DNA from: a virus
DNA length: 59,907 bases
Direction: 5' to 3' (one strand)
IMG/VR virus record: IMGVR_UViG_3300009130_000036
Coordinates: 1 to 59,907 of that record
Below are positions 29,001 through 38,171 of the stretch, in pieces; position 1 is the stretch's first letter, and the number at the start of each line of letters is the position of its first letter. The position numbers and the translations under genes were made by a program. The notes below the pieces were generated by a model. The model made no database searches and was not told the origin of the DNA. It was given only the letters and a program-made list of their open reading frames with translations.

Positions 29001-29620
29001 TCAACTACATTATCATCTTCAAAGAAATCAATACCTTGATCTTCTAAGTCTATAAGAAGGTTATTTAATCTAATATCATTTTCACCTTTATAATTATCAT
29101 CGAAATACTGTAATTGATCATCGTCAATAGAGTTGATAATAATTCTCTTTACGTCGAATTGATTAATGTCATCAGTTAAGATTGAGTTTACATCAATTGC
29201 AACGAATAATAAAGGATTTAAGAACGATTCAAAGAACCAGTTATTTCTTACTCCAAATGAAGTAGGAACAGAAAGATTAGTGTTCTTAATATCTTCTAAT
29301 TCTTGTATAAGTTGAGATACTTTCTTTAATTCGAATTTTCTAACATCTCCGTTAGCTGATTTAATTCCGATAACATCGTCATTAGTAGATACTAAAGTAT
29401 CAAACTTAGTGTTAACGTCATCGATCTTTCCTTTAAGATATCCGAATGATGGAACATTGATAGTAGTCTCATCACCATTATCTAATACTTGAGTAATCGA
29501 CACATTTTCAGACTTAGACTCCAATATATTTTGAAGGCTAAATAGGAATTCGTTCATGTTGTTTACATCAACAACTAATCTACTTAGTAAATCTGATATC
29601 GTATTTTTAGTACTACTCAT
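26030..29620 (-). CDS. Baseplate/tail structural protein with coiled coils and fibronectin-type region
   Basis: The 1196-residue protein has an N-terminal helical start (DLLSRLVVDVNNMNEFLFSL). Residues about 430-500 form a long coiled coil (KVRIQENNKEIDSIKAQLND, EKNRLQKNLTTAINLKSTL). Residues about 510-660 look like fibronectin type III sandwiches (QFKIRYRYLSKKGTAP, GETVEIQVKSLSEAGWPDNP, ESEWSDSVQVAFP). A second coiled coil lies near residue 720-745 (LFEKLKNLENELTSLQQSI). The last 450 residues are beta-rich. Fibronectin domains and coiled coils are frequent in tail-tip and baseplate proteins of phages. The specific T4 equivalent is not clear. Confidence 0.65.
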   Translation of the reverse strand: MSSTKNTISDLLSRLVVDVNNMNEFLFSLQNILESKSENVSITQVLDNGDETTINVPSFGYLKGKIDDVNTKFDTLVSTNDDVIGIKSANGDVRKFELKKVSQLIQELEDIKNTNLSVPTSFGVRNNWFFESFLNPLLFVAIDVNSILTDDINQFDVKRIIINSIDDDQLQYFDDNYKGENDIRLNNLLIDLEDQGIDFFEDDNVVDMETAVNRFKGSFDVTRIFEEESDQALSTGDTVTVARRRYKLSTLNYTDVLDQVANTRILAEGDVLITDNDSEYKVTSVNRTTSEVVLERIFGIEPITVGANILRIKPVPYRPSELKVNVGYNERQVIFIKPISKNNNITVDDYSNGFGSHSNELTIQLEDNSTSTLEDYYNNFVSDFGLILLNSAKERKVPAIIAETPDVPAISADDFSVVQIDSHIKEDEDENEIQNQISEKENIKVRIQENNKEIDSIKAQLNDSQKTDSEKNRLQKNLTTAINLKSTLTTQLTSTVKNITSKLSTTPSFNRSPKYRVRGFWPIPDAKSSQYGPQEVAQFKIRYRYLSKKGTAPNAEQSKVTTGEDSTFAVFSPWNEILTKPRTKTLNETTGLYEWSTEDVANVEEVNTNQLDIAIRKGETVEIQVKSLSEAGWPDNPVESEWSDSVQVAFPEDIQSAEEASIISQQTFAEEARLDFEEELTSRGLDLHLQNQFTTGERFFSHKSEDIASGFFTNEGNIINLFEKLKNLENELTSLQQSITLEKGVIKVSLIDNDGNTSEVKNGDTLSLFAGYYRDQIKDTSGSSIVYNEGDIITKQYIVSIENTSATALQLVAALRGGIEESAPTSDPIAFPDSDYHVNRRYDLAPLSVNALTEGEIAGLSHTPGFQSAQVQSQFVNSRFKNYGLSTDLYGEPVGGLVTVGSSYNFRGNSVAGISDPVPFDWGHYLPFDPIWDGTPTFSTPFSTDSNVWDGTTDGSGVPQGGGYVSEFCIHKDHPFLATSALGTSYDITGQQQELFQPEFDSSAPPTIDTGANQKYMEFSHSLFMETSVNEKSGVFGNGSSVQLNRNTPIVVTDNTLRNASNYPVKLGFSPNDEFLVGKYTCGSYLYMFPNSYEAISVEGNHPSLSTVNVEVGSENAINIPVLFQYRCSDKLGNVGGFRTNEQLTNIKYSKKIGVDINIKDESPFSFDIEVNTQYKKETTLDSPVVPSKGSVSVTF

Positions 29621-29625
29621 TAGTT

Positions 29626-31719
29626 TTATCTTATTTTATCAACTTTAAATTCTAAAGTCTCGTCATTTATACAAATGATCTCAAATATAGGTTTATTACT
29701 AGCATCTGTGAAATCAGTTTCATCAAATAAAGTAATAGATTTTCCGTATGTTCCTAGACCAATAGCGTTTGTCGCATCAGTTTTAATAGTCACATTGTAA
29801 ATATCAAGTATAAACTCTTCAGCAAATACTAATTTTACAGTTTGACCTTTCTTCCAAGAGTTAATAGTATCATCAATAAAAATTTCATGATCGTTAACTA
29901 ATATAATAGGAGCAGTATGCTCGTGTCTAACGTAATTGCTAAACTTAGAAAGAACAATAGTATTATCGTTAAATAAGTTAGCAATAGAAGTATTAGAAAT
30001 ATTATAATCTTGGTTAGCATTCTCTACTTTAATTCTATTAGGAGTATTAGTATTTAAAGAAATACCATCTCCTGGTCTAATGATATCGGCATCGTAAGAA
30101 ATAGTAATGTTAGTATCTCCGTTGATAATATCATTTATCTTTTCGTTGTTATTCTCTATCATTTTGATCAACTCATTCGTATTATTGAATATAGCTGAAT
30201 TAGCAGTTAAAGAAGTTTCAACGTTATTAATTCTTATTTCTAACTCATTTAAATCTTCAGTATTAATTAAAAGATCCTTAAGACCTTCTACATCTGTTGA
30301 TAATTGAGTAAGTTCTAATATCTTATCATTTAAAGTAGTTTGGATAGATTTAAACTCAGTTAAAACGTCAGTAAATAAATCCAATGAGAAAGTAGAGTAA
30401 TCATTAATAGATCTCTCAACTAAAACATTCTCAATAGAAGTATCAAGCTTTAAATTAGCTTTGAATCCAAATGAGTTTCCATTAACTTTATTTAAGACGT
30501 CTGGTCTATATTTAGTTATAAATGGAATACTAAATTCTAATCCGTCTTGTTCTATTTTATCAAGGAATAAAACTCCATATAAGTTAGTTTGAAAATCAAT
30601 AGGATTTCCGCTACTATCTAAGTTATTAGGATCAAATGTATCGTAATAGATTAGAATAGCATTGAATTGGAAATCTTTATTTGCTACGTAATCATTGAAC
30701 TGAGAGAAAACTTTAATCTCAGGATTCTCAGAAGCAAGTTTATAATTTTCTAAATCGAAATCTAATGAAATACCGTCAAGAGTATTTCTAACATATTCAG
30801 TTGTAGTAGTTCCATCAGTCTTAGTAATGAACTGATCTTTAGCAACGTCATAAGTTGAAGCGCCGTCTGTATAATATGCATTGTTAATTGTTCCTAATCC
30901 GTCCCATGTTCCTGGAGTAGGAGATACTAATATATCATCAGTAATAGAAGTAGAAATACTAGCATCATCTAAATCGTAATATGCCTTAACAGATAATCCA
31001 AAAGGATGAGTCTCGCTAAAAGATCTACCAGATAAATATTCAATATCTAAAGGATCGCTTGGACTATTTGCAATAGTTAATCCTGCCTCATAGTTATCAT
31101 CAGATACTGACTTAAATAATACATGAGGAGTTGTTCCTACATTAGTAGGGATGTGCATATAAACCTCAGTATATGAATTATCATTTGATTTTATTGTGTT
31201 GACTACATCAATGTCTCCAATATACTGAACAACTCTATTATAAGTACTAGTAGGAGCATGTGGCTCTACGAATCTTTTATCAGTACCTAAAGCAGTTAAA
31301 TTCTTTTCAAGATTATTGGCATCTCTAAATCTTACAGCTCCTGATTCTTTTAACCATTTCCAAAACACTCTTTCAGAGATAGTTAATTTTTCTTCTCTTT
31401 TATAACTTGGTCTACCAATCATTAAAGCTTCCATGTTAAGTGCATAACTTTGGAAAGATTGAGCAAGATTTATATTCTGATCAGAGTTAAGACCCTCTAT
31501 CATGTGAGATTCACCCTGTGCTAGAAACTGAAATTTATTATCAGTCTCCAAAGTATCAGGTGTTCCGAACTCAGGAATTCTTAAAAGAGCAAACTTAGAA
31601 AATCTAACTCCATTCTCGCTATTAGCTAGAGTGATGTTGATGTCTTCCAACGCACTTTGAAAAGTGTAAAGAATACCCTTTTTATTCTGTATAGGTTTTA
31701 ATAGAGGAGTAACCGCCAT
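29626..31719 (-). CDS. Baseplate-associated structural protein with central coiled coil
   Basis: The 697-residue protein starts MAVTPLLKPIQNKKGILYTF and has a conserved-looking first 150 residues (ISERVFWKWLKESGAVRFRD). Residues about 450-540 hold a heptad-rich coiled coil (FKSIQTTLNDKILELTQLST, NELEIRINNVETSLTANSAI). The end is a beta domain with VNDHEIFIDDTINSWKKGQT. It is 5 bases from the downstream gene and 14 bases after the upstream one, so it is part of one late message. A trimeric baseplate or fibre-attachment role is inferred. Confidence 0.6.
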   Translation of the reverse strand: MAVTPLLKPIQNKKGILYTFQSALEDINITLANSENGVRFSKFALLRIPEFGTPDTLETDNKFQFLAQGESHMIEGLNSDQNINLAQSFQSYALNMEALMIGRPSYKREEKLTISERVFWKWLKESGAVRFRDANNLEKNLTALGTDKRFVEPHAPTSTYNRVVQYIGDIDVVNTIKSNDNSYTEVYMHIPTNVGTTPHVLFKSVSDDNYEAGLTIANSPSDPLDIEYLSGRSFSETHPFGLSVKAYYDLDDASISTSITDDILVSPTPGTWDGLGTINNAYYTDGASTYDVAKDQFITKTDGTTTTEYVRNTLDGISLDFDLENYKLASENPEIKVFSQFNDYVANKDFQFNAILIYYDTFDPNNLDSSGNPIDFQTNLYGVLFLDKIEQDGLEFSIPFITKYRPDVLNKVNGNSFGFKANLKLDTSIENVLVERSINDYSTFSLDLFTDVLTEFKSIQTTLNDKILELTQLSTDVEGLKDLLINTEDLNELEIRINNVETSLTANSAIFNNTNELIKMIENNNEKINDIINGDTNITISYDADIIRPGDGISLNTNTPNRIKVENANQDYNISNTSIANLFNDNTIVLSKFSNYVRHEHTAPIILVNDHEIFIDDTINSWKKGQTVKLVFAEEFILDIYNVTIKTDATNAIGLGTYGKSITLFDETDFTDASNKPIFEIICINDETLEFKVDKIR

Positions 31720-31733
31720 CTTTTAAATTATTT

Positions 31734-32708
31734 TTAGTATATGTCTAACCCTACTGCAGAGTTGATAATTAATCTATCATTAGAAGTTCCGTCAATAATA
31801 TAGTTGAAACTTACAGAAGATCCAAACACCCTGTTCGCGCTTTTTAATGGATCAGCACTTGAGTAATTTACTCCTAACGTTAATCCTTCTCCTGCAAAAT
31901 CGCTATGTAATAAAATAGGATTAGTAGTAGATTGATTAGTTCCTGCCTCTATTGTAATTTCTTGTTGAAAAACGTTAGATGCAGTAATAATTGAAGAATT
32001 ACCTGAATTTTCAGTTATGTCTGAAACAACTATATTAAAAGAAGTATTTTGAGCAGGTGGATTAGTTGCATCAAAATCTATAACTAAAGCGAATTTAGTC
32101 ATAGCTGGCGCAAAAGGAGTACCTCCTCCGAAACCAAATACTTGAGTTGCTCCAATATTAGTTTCAGCTTCTATATTAACATAAATATTATTCTTAGAAG
32201 TATTAGTAAGAGTTAAAGTTGCAACTGCAGTATCTACTGTATCAAACTCAGCAAGAACTGTTACGTTCTCTTTAGACTCTATTAAAGAAGATTCTAAAAT
32301 AACTGCTCCAAGAGTAGCAGTATCAGTTACCACTAAATCATCATTAATAGTAATAGTATTTGCAGTAATTGTATCAACGTCAATAGACGTATCGATGTTT
32401 AAAATATCTACATTCAGTACGGACTGGTTACTAACATTTTGGCTTAATTGTGCGATGATATTATTAGGAGTACCTGTTTGAAAGATAAATCCATCATCTT
32501 GAAGGATTAAATTATCAGTCTTAATGCTCTCAATCGCATTATCAGTACCTATAGTTTTATTAGTGATATCAATCTCAAAATTGTTAATCAAGTCCTCTAA
32601 TTTATCCTTTAACAAAAGTACATTAGAGTTATGTATTGTTGCAATATCTGTAACGAAATCAGTCTGTAAAATTTCTTGAATTGCTAAATCTACCGCTGTA
32701 AATGCCAT
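31734..32708 (-). CDS. Probable short fibre or baseplate peripheral protein
   Basis: The 324-residue protein has a helical N-terminus (AVDLAIQEILQTDFVTDIAT, LLLKDKLEDLINNFEIDI), a repeat-like middle with alternating hydrophobic residues (LNIDTSIDVDTITANTITIN), and a C-terminal beta domain. The middle pattern (xVxIxGTxTI-type) is common in trimeric fibre shafts. It is preceded by the clear late box at 32727-32739. Homology to a specific T4 protein is not visible; an arrangement like T4 gp10-gp12 is only a guess. Confidence 0.55.
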   Translation of the reverse strand: MAFTAVDLAIQEILQTDFVTDIATIHNSNVLLLKDKLEDLINNFEIDITNKTIGTDNAIESIKTDNLILQDDGFIFQTGTPNNIIAQLSQNVSNQSVLNVDILNIDTSIDVDTITANTITINDDLVVTDTATLGAVILESSLIESKENVTVLAEFDTVDTAVATLTLTNTSKNNIYVNIEAETNIGATQVFGFGGGTPFAPAMTKFALVIDFDATNPPAQNTSFNIVVSDITENSGNSSIITASNVFQQEITIEAGTNQSTTNPILLHSDFAGEGLTLGVNYSSADPLKSANRVFGSSVSFNYIIDGTSNDRLIINSAVGLDIY

Positions 32709-32726
32709 AATGGTGTAGTTATTTTA

Positions 32727-32739
32727 TTTTATTTATTTA
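32727..32739 (-). promoter_or_regulatory. Candidate late promoter box TAAATAAATAAAA
   Basis: Read on the minus strand, the box lies in the 32-base gap after the baseplate wedge gene and ends 18 bases before the ATG of the 324-residue gene. The spacing matches other late boxes. Confidence 0.5.
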
Positions 32740-32740
32740 A

Positions 32741-35700
32741 TCAATTGAATTTCTTTAATATTTCAGTTTTTCTTCTGTTTAGTCTAGTTTCTGTATATTT
32801 GATATAATCTTTCTTATCTACGACATTTATAAGTCTGTCAATTTCGTTTACATATGAAGTTCCTCTATTATCGATAACCTCAACTTTAAGTTTGAAATTT
32901 CCAATATCTTTAAACTTCCATACAAAGAACGGAACTCCAGTAACTCTTATTATTTCTTCTTCTCTATTAGAATCAATAAGAGTCCAAATATATTCTTCCT
33001 TACCGTCTAGATTATTAACAGTAAAGAACATTGGACAATTCTCTGGAATAGTGAATGAACTATCAAATATCTTAACGTCATTTAAGTTAAACGAATTTTG
33101 ATCAAGCAAAGTAGGAATAAATCCTTTTTGAACATCGTCTTCAATAATCATATTCTTAGTATCTTTCCAGAAAGTTGGATCATCTACATTACCATTTAAC
33201 ATATCAGATGTTTTGGCATACATAAATAACATTTCCTCATTGAAATCTGTAGAAATACTTTTTAAGTTATCAATTACTCTTTTTGAATGAGTATCTTCCG
33301 GAGTAAAGAAACTATACTGGTCTACTTGAACGCCAGTTGCTCCTACTGGAATTGTATCTAGCGTATGATACATTACTTTTGAGAAATATTCTCCTTGAGC
33401 ATGAATAACAGTCTTATCAATTGAAGTAGTAACAGGAAGAGATGAACTATCGTCAAAAGTTAACTTAAGAATAGAATCTCCTGTATTATCTCCACTGATT
33501 GAATATGCATTATTTCCTTCTACTATAAGCTTTAAATAAAACTGAATATTAGATACAGTAAGAACTTCTGTAGTAACATCTGTTGTAATATCCAATTCTA
33601 TAACTTTACCGGTATATAATGAATATCCATATATCTTATCTCCCGGAAACGCTATAATATCAGTCATATTAGATCCAACAGGAGCAGCTATTTCAACTAA
33701 GCTATTAGTTAAAGGATTGTATCTAAAAAATGAATCTATTACCGCAGCATATAGATTATTATCAGAACCTTCTACTAGATCATTAATAGTTCCAGATGCA
33801 AAAGTTAAAGGAAATGATGACGTAATATATGCATCAGTATTGGGGTCAAGTTTAACTAAATCAACTGACATAGATCCAATATCTAAGAAGTATACGAATC
33901 CATCTACACTGCTATATCCTCCAGCAGGAAAGTTAAAGCCTGGGATAGTGAATGAGGTAACAGTATCGGTATTAGTATCTATTTTAATTATAGCATTAGT
34001 CGCAACTGTTCCATATCCATATATCATACCATTAGGTGTAGTCACTGGATTATCTAATCTAATAGATGTTGAAGAAGCTCCAGGAAGTGGCCATGGTACT
34101 GTATAATAAGTATCATTAGTTGGATCAACAACTAACATATCGTTATGAGTTAATTCAGGGAAAAAATAAAGCTTTCCATTAGTTTCTGATTTTGCTCCAT
34201 ATACATATAGCCCTCCGCTTACTGGAGGTGTAAATGTTCCAAATTCAGAAACAGTATCGTTGGATAAATTAACTTTAAGAATAGTTGACGCTCTATACGG
34301 AGCTGAGTATGCGAATCCATTATCAGCATTAACTAACACTTGTCGCTCATCATCAATCGTAGCAGTATGAAAGTAGCTATCAACTGGATCACTAACTGTA
34401 CCAGGACTAGTAGATCCTGGCGTAGTAGAAGTAAAAGTGACATCTAATACTTCGTAATTATATAATTTAACACCTTTATGAGAAGATGTGTTTAATTGAG
34501 CAGCTAAATCATCAAGATCAGTATGAGCAGGTATTGAATAGTCTGAATAAGAGCTAATTTTTAAAGTATCACCTGCGACTGCGTCCCACATATAGAATCC
34601 TGCTAAAAAATCATCAGTGTAAACAGTATTGCAAATTCTCTGGAAGAATGAACCTTCTATTGAAGAGTTATCAAAATCCTTAAGAGTTAGAGGAAGCTGA
34701 TCTTCTCCTAATCCCCAATAAGATTTATAAGGATGATCTTGAGTAGGATCTGTAAATGGAACATAAGAATTAGATGAAACATCAAATAATTCAGCGTCCA
34801 ATAAGTTAGCTCCTAAACCATAACTGTTTTTGTAAAGTCTAACCCATTCTAAAAGGTTCTTATAAACGTTGATTCTTGGAACTGAATCTTCATTATCTAA
34901 TACATTAACTTTAGGATAGAAGTTATAAGAAGGACCGAAGTCAATCAATTGAACATTTTCTAAATTGTCTATTTGATAATCAAACTTATCTTCTATTCTA
35001 GTAACTCCTACTATTTCAGGTTTTAGATCATCTTGAACCAATATAAACTTGCTGAATACACTAGTATTTCCTCCAAAATCATGAAGTTGAGCAGTTACTC
35101 TATAATTTCCAGCATATGGAAGGAAATGAGGTAATTTATGTAAATCCTCAATTTTTCCTCTGTATTCAAAATTATAAGGATTAGGTGAATGTTTAGTAAT
35201 CTTCCAAGTAATTTCATAGAAATTCTTAAAGTCTATATTTCCAAGTTTGAAATACGGATCTAAACCTCCCATTCCAGCAAGATCGTCAAATGTTACACCT
35301 TTAAAGTTTTCAAAAGTAAACTTTCCAGTATTTATATCAAGTACTATAGGAGCTCCTATTACTCGTTCAGGATCGTCTCCCTGTTCCCATGTTAATCTTG
35401 CTCCTAAATCTGGGAATCTTTGATTTCTAATCTCATTGTAAAATTCTTCAATGTTATCAACGATCGGATCAATATCAGAAGGAGCGTATTTTTGCTTGTC
35501 CTCAAAGGGATCTCTGGCTCCGTCGTTAATTATAAATTCTCCAAAATCTATTCCACTTAAATAATCCTTTCTAAATAAAGGTGAAAGAGATCTTAAGATG
35601 ATATTAGTTGAATTTACGTTTGGATATATTTCTACGTCAGCGTCATCATTGAACCTAATATCGGTGATTGGAGTACGATCAGACCAAAACTTAATAGTAA

Positions 35701-36799
35701 TCTTTTGGAAGTATATAAACTCTCCAATAATATCCTTGATCTTTACATTAATTGGAATTATATCTTCCTTTAACTTATCTTTAAGATGATTAAGCTTATA
35801 GAACATTTCGTTAACAGTGAAATCCGTAGTTTCTTCAACTATTGGAATACCATCATCGTCAAATGATCCACTCTCTTGAGTAAATTGATAGACTAAAGCA
35901 AGGCATTCAGTCTTTCTAAACTGCTTACCAAATTTGATATTCTTATTCTGATCAAGAATATTCATGTTATCGATCTTACCGTCATCTAAATAATCGGTAA
36001 TGTCGACAAGAGTTTGCTTATCAAAATAAGGAGACTTTTTATTAATATTCTTCCAATATTCTTTTATATGTAATACATCTTTATATCCAAGTAAATCTAT
36101 GAAATTTGAAAGACCTTTGTATGTTCCAATATATGGAAATACTTGTTCTTTGTTGACTAATAAGTCTTTTCTAGCAGTGTTAAGCTGACTCCAGTCTGGA
36201 AAAGCTTCTTTGATATCGTACTCTTTAAGAATATTAGCGTCTTCTTTATTAAATTTAATCCCGAAGTTTCTTGCCCATACTCCAAATCTTTCGTCTTCGT
36301 CTAAACCTTCTCCGTATATTTCTATTTCAGCAACTTTAGTTTTAACAGTTGGAGCTGAATCGTTAGAAGTATATACTAAAAGCTTTCTAGTGTAATTAAT
36401 CTCTTCTTTAGGATTAAATGCGATGTTAATCTGTAGAGGAAGATTAATATTTACTATTGAAGATGTCGTGTAAATATCACTATACGAAACGCCAATAGTT
36501 TCTTTCTTATTGATGAATAAGTTATCTAGATCAGTATCTTTTTCTACGTCATATAGAAAGATCTCGTCTTCGTCTTTAAATACTTCCCATTCGAATGTAA
36601 TGCTGTCTCCAGATGAAAGAACAGGGAATTTATAGTCACTAGATATTTTCTCTAGTATGAATATATTCTCGTTATCAAAAAGATAAGTCGATACTTCAGG
36701 GAAAAAGATAGTCCCTTTCCAGAAGCTTCCGTCCGAATCCCAGTCTAAATTTAAGTTTTTTCCGAACTTGTCGAAGAAGAAAAGATTACTTATTACCAT
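32741..36799 (-). CDS. Baseplate wedge protein, gp7/P2 gpI-like, with inserted beta-propeller
   Basis: The 1352-residue protein contains near residues 190-245 the sequence AFPDWSQLNTARKDLLVN, followed by QVFPYIGTYKGLSNFIDLLG and YKDVLHIKEYW. This resembles the 'YKGTxxAIxxxLxxLGY' segment of P2 gpI tail proteins and T4 gp7-type wedge proteins. Residues about 815-1125 are seven beta-propeller blades (GFAYSAPYRASTILKVNLS, GKLYFFPELTHNDMLVVDPT, GMIYGYGTVATNAIIKIDTN). PKD-like beta sandwiches appear near residues 540-590 and at the C-terminus (FKDIGNFKLKVEVIDNRG). It should form part of the wedge around the baseplate hub. A late box ends 16 bases upstream. The gpI similarity is by eye and needs a profile test. 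Confidence 0.65.
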   Translation of the reverse strand: MVISNLFFFDKFGKNLNLDWDSDGSFWKGTIFFPEVSTYLFDNENIFILEKISSDYKFPVLSSGDSITFEWEVFKDEDEIFLYDVEKDTDLDNLFINKKETIGVSYSDIYTTSSIVNINLPLQINIAFNPKEEINYTRKLLVYTSNDSAPTVKTKVAEIEIYGEGLDEDERFGVWARNFGIKFNKEDANILKEYDIKEAFPDWSQLNTARKDLLVNKEQVFPYIGTYKGLSNFIDLLGYKDVLHIKEYWKNINKKSPYFDKQTLVDITDYLDDGKIDNMNILDQNKNIKFGKQFRKTECLALVYQFTQESGSFDDDGIPIVEETTDFTVNEMFYKLNHLKDKLKEDIIPINVKIKDIIGEFIYFQKITIKFWSDRTPITDIRFNDDADVEIYPNVNSTNIILRSLSPLFRKDYLSGIDFGEFIINDGARDPFEDKQKYAPSDIDPIVDNIEEFYNEIRNQRFPDLGARLTWEQGDDPERVIGAPIVLDINTGKFTFENFKGVTFDDLAGMGGLDPYFKLGNIDFKNFYEITWKITKHSPNPYNFEYRGKIEDLHKLPHFLPYAGNYRVTAQLHDFGGNTSVFSKFILVQDDLKPEIVGVTRIEDKFDYQIDNLENVQLIDFGPSYNFYPKVNVLDNEDSVPRINVYKNLLEWVRLYKNSYGLGANLLDAELFDVSSNSYVPFTDPTQDHPYKSYWGLGEDQLPLTLKDFDNSSIEGSFFQRICNTVYTDDFLAGFYMWDAVAGDTLKISSYSDYSIPAHTDLDDLAAQLNTSSHKGVKLYNYEVLDVTFTSTTPGSTSPGTVSDPVDSYFHTATIDDERQVLVNADNGFAYSAPYRASTILKVNLSNDTVSEFGTFTPPVSGGLYVYGAKSETNGKLYFFPELTHNDMLVVDPTNDTYYTVPWPLPGASSTSIRLDNPVTTPNGMIYGYGTVATNAIIKIDTNTDTVTSFTIPGFNFPAGGYSSVDGFVYFLDIGSMSVDLVKLDPNTDAYITSSFPLTFASGTINDLVEGSDNNLYAAVIDSFFRYNPLTNSLVEIAAPVGSNMTDIIAFPGDKIYGYSLYTGKVIELDITTDVTTEVLTVSNIQFYLKLIVEGNNAYSISGDNTGDSILKLTFDDSSSLPVTTSIDKTVIHAQGEYFSKVMYHTLDTIPVGATGVQVDQYSFFTPEDTHSKRVIDNLKSISTDFNEEMLFMYAKTSDMLNGNVDDPTFWKDTKNMIIEDDVQKGFIPTLLDQNSFNLNDVKIFDSSFTIPENCPMFFTVNNLDGKEEYIWTLIDSNREEEIIRVTGVPFFVWKFKDIGNFKLKVEVIDNRGTSYVNEIDRLINVVDKKDYIKYTETRLNRRKTEILKKFN

Positions 36800-36815
36800 C
36801 TAAGTTGTATAGTTT

Positions 36816-36827
36816 CTATTATTTATC
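36816..36827 (-). promoter_or_regulatory. Candidate late promoter box GATAAATAATAG
   Basis: Read on the minus strand, the box ends 16 bases before the ATG of the 1352-residue wedge gene and directly follows the stop of the gp55-like gene. The core ATAAATAAT matches the other boxes. Confidence 0.55.
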
Positions 36828-36828
36828 G

Positions 36829-37233
36829 CTATATGCTATAGATATAACCATCCCCAGTAGTACTAAGAGAAATAAAATCTAGAGATTCGTCGTCATCTAA
36901 TCCAGTCTTCTTATGTATTGCCTTCCACTGTTTAGCATATCCATTTTTACATACTTGAGTAAAGTAAGCAAAAGCATTAGGATTCTTAGATTTTGACGGG
37001 TCGAAGCCTTTCCAATACTTAACACAGTCTAAGATAGCCGACTGTATACAATCTTCTCTATCTCTAGAATCTTCGTAGTACATCTTATTTACTGCTCTAT
37101 TAGCTAAAGCAACGAAACAAGATAAAGAGAACTTAGATAATTCTCCATTCTTTTTATCTTCGATGATAGCTGCTGTAAAATCTTTATTATTTACATAATG
37201 CTTGTCACCTTTCTTTTTTCTTTTAGTAGACAT
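36829..37233 (-). CDS. 55: Late transcription sigma factor, T4 gp55-like
   Basis: The 134-residue protein has the typical small size and core of T4-type gp55. The N-terminal part contains KKKGDKHYVNNKDFTAAIIE, and the sigma region-2-like helices read YEDSRDREDCIQSAILDCVK, YWKGFDPSKSKNPNAFAYF and TQVCKNGYAKQWKAIHKK. The phrase FDPxKSKNPxAFAYFTQ is shared with T4-like phage gp55 proteins as I know them. It should direct host RNA polymerase to TATAAATA-type late promoters, and boxes of that kind occur before the virion genes here. It is downstream of the resolvase gene by 11 bases. Usual partners gp33 and gp45 were not recognised in this window. Confidence 0.85.
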   Translation of the reverse strand: MSTKRKKKGDKHYVNNKDFTAAIIEDKKNGELSKFSLSCFVALANRAVNKMYYEDSRDREDCIQSAILDCVKYWKGFDPSKSKNPNAFAYFTQVCKNGYAKQWKAIHKKTGLDDDESLDFISLSTTGDGYIYSI

Positions 37234-37244
37234 TAATCGATTGA

Positions 37245-37913
37245 TTATTTTTGATTAAGTATATTATGGATCTTAAGAATACCTAAGTAGGCATCTATCA
37301 TATCCATAATAGGAGAAAGTACTTTGTCTTTCTCTATAATCCAATCTTCTGATGTAGCTGCTAAGTAAAGATCGGATTGTTTAGTTTCTTCTAATATAGG
37401 CTCATTTGTAAAGGCATTAAAGATGTCCATCTTATTAGCATTACCTTTACAGTTGATAGCATTCTTTAATTCTCCTGGAGAGAATACAAAGAGACGGTCT
37501 GTGTCTCCTTTTAAGATTTCTTTAACAAGTTTTTCTTTAAAGATACCAGTAGATTGAGATATATCAACTAAAGCGTTACCTTTAGATCCAAAAGAAATAC
37601 CTTCGATTGATACTATAATGTCATCATTAAGATCGATATTGTCTTTTATAAGATCAACTAAAAGAGTAGTAGCTTCTAAATAGTTGTTTAACTTAATTCT
37701 TTCAGTAACATGATATAGCTTATCTTTATATCTTTTACTTTCGGTTTCTTTTATTTTAATAGAAGGATATTGTAATTGAAGATCTTCTAAATTGGCTTTA
37801 TCTTTCTTTCTAAGTTTAGAGTTAGCTACTGCAAGCCATTTAAAGGTCTTAAAGTCTTTACAGATACATACTCCGGGTGCTAAGATTGAAAAGTCTATAC
37901 TTACTATAGTCAC
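37245..37913 (-). CDS. RuvC-like Holliday junction resolvase (RNase H fold)
   Basis: The 222-residue protein has RNase H-fold nuclease motifs in the right order: D7 in TIVSIDFSILAPGVCIC (first strand), E104 in DIIVSIEGISFGSKGNAL, K161 in KGNANKMDIFNAF, and D204/D207 in LSPIMDMIDAYLGILKIH. It should cut four-way junctions during recombination or before packaging, doing the job of T4 endonuclease VII (gp49). The start at 37913 opens the minus-strand transcript facing the divergent control region. The fold is well supported; the exact substrate is inferred. Confidence 0.8.
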   Translation of the reverse strand: MTIVSIDFSILAPGVCICKDFKTFKWLAVANSKLRKKDKANLEDLQLQYPSIKIKETESKRYKDKLYHVTERIKLNNYLEATTLLVDLIKDNIDLNDDIIVSIEGISFGSKGNALVDISQSTGIFKEKLVKEILKGDTDRLFVFSPGELKNAINCKGNANKMDIFNAFTNEPILEETKQSDLYLAATSEDWIIEKDKVLSPIMDMIDAYLGILKIHNILNQK

Positions 37914-37970
37914 TCATGAGGGATTATTTTATAAAGATTAACTACCGAAAAGATATACAAAAGTTTTACT

Positions 37971-37986
37971 TATATAATTATTTATA
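37971..37986 (-). promoter_or_regulatory. Candidate late promoter box TATAAATAATTATATA
   Basis: Read on the minus strand, it matches the T4 late core TATAAATA exactly. It lies 57 bases upstream of the resolvase-gp55 genes, which would let gp55 raise its own expression late. Confidence 0.55.
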
Positions 37987-38127
37987 AAAAAGTTTGTAAA
38001 AAGTTAAAACCAAAGTCCCGAAACCCAGTACGATACCTTCGAGTACGCTACTCTTAAGTACTTCAGAGTTACTTCCTCTTAAAGATAATACTTTTAATCC
38101 TTACTTTATTTTTACATTAGATCTACA

Positions 38128-38149
38128 TTAGTATTACTTTAGTATTACT
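38128..38149 (+). repeat. Two perfect tandem copies of TTAGTATTACT
   Basis: Two 11-base copies lie back to back (38128-38138 and 38139-38149), directly before a GC-rich island and about 25 bases before the promoter of the right-hand genes. This looks like a protein-binding site. Confidence 0.7.
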
Positions 38150-38171
38150 CGCGCGGGCCAAAGTCCGATCA

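Noticed and set aside
33717-34106. 129-residue plus-strand frame
   Set aside because: Antisense to the beta-propeller of the wedge gene, whose repeats are clearly the coding strand.
38000-38170. Possible tRNA in the control region
   Set aside because: The GC-rich patches do not fold into a cloverleaf, and no T-arm sequence such as GGTTCRANTCC is present there or elsewhere in the window.
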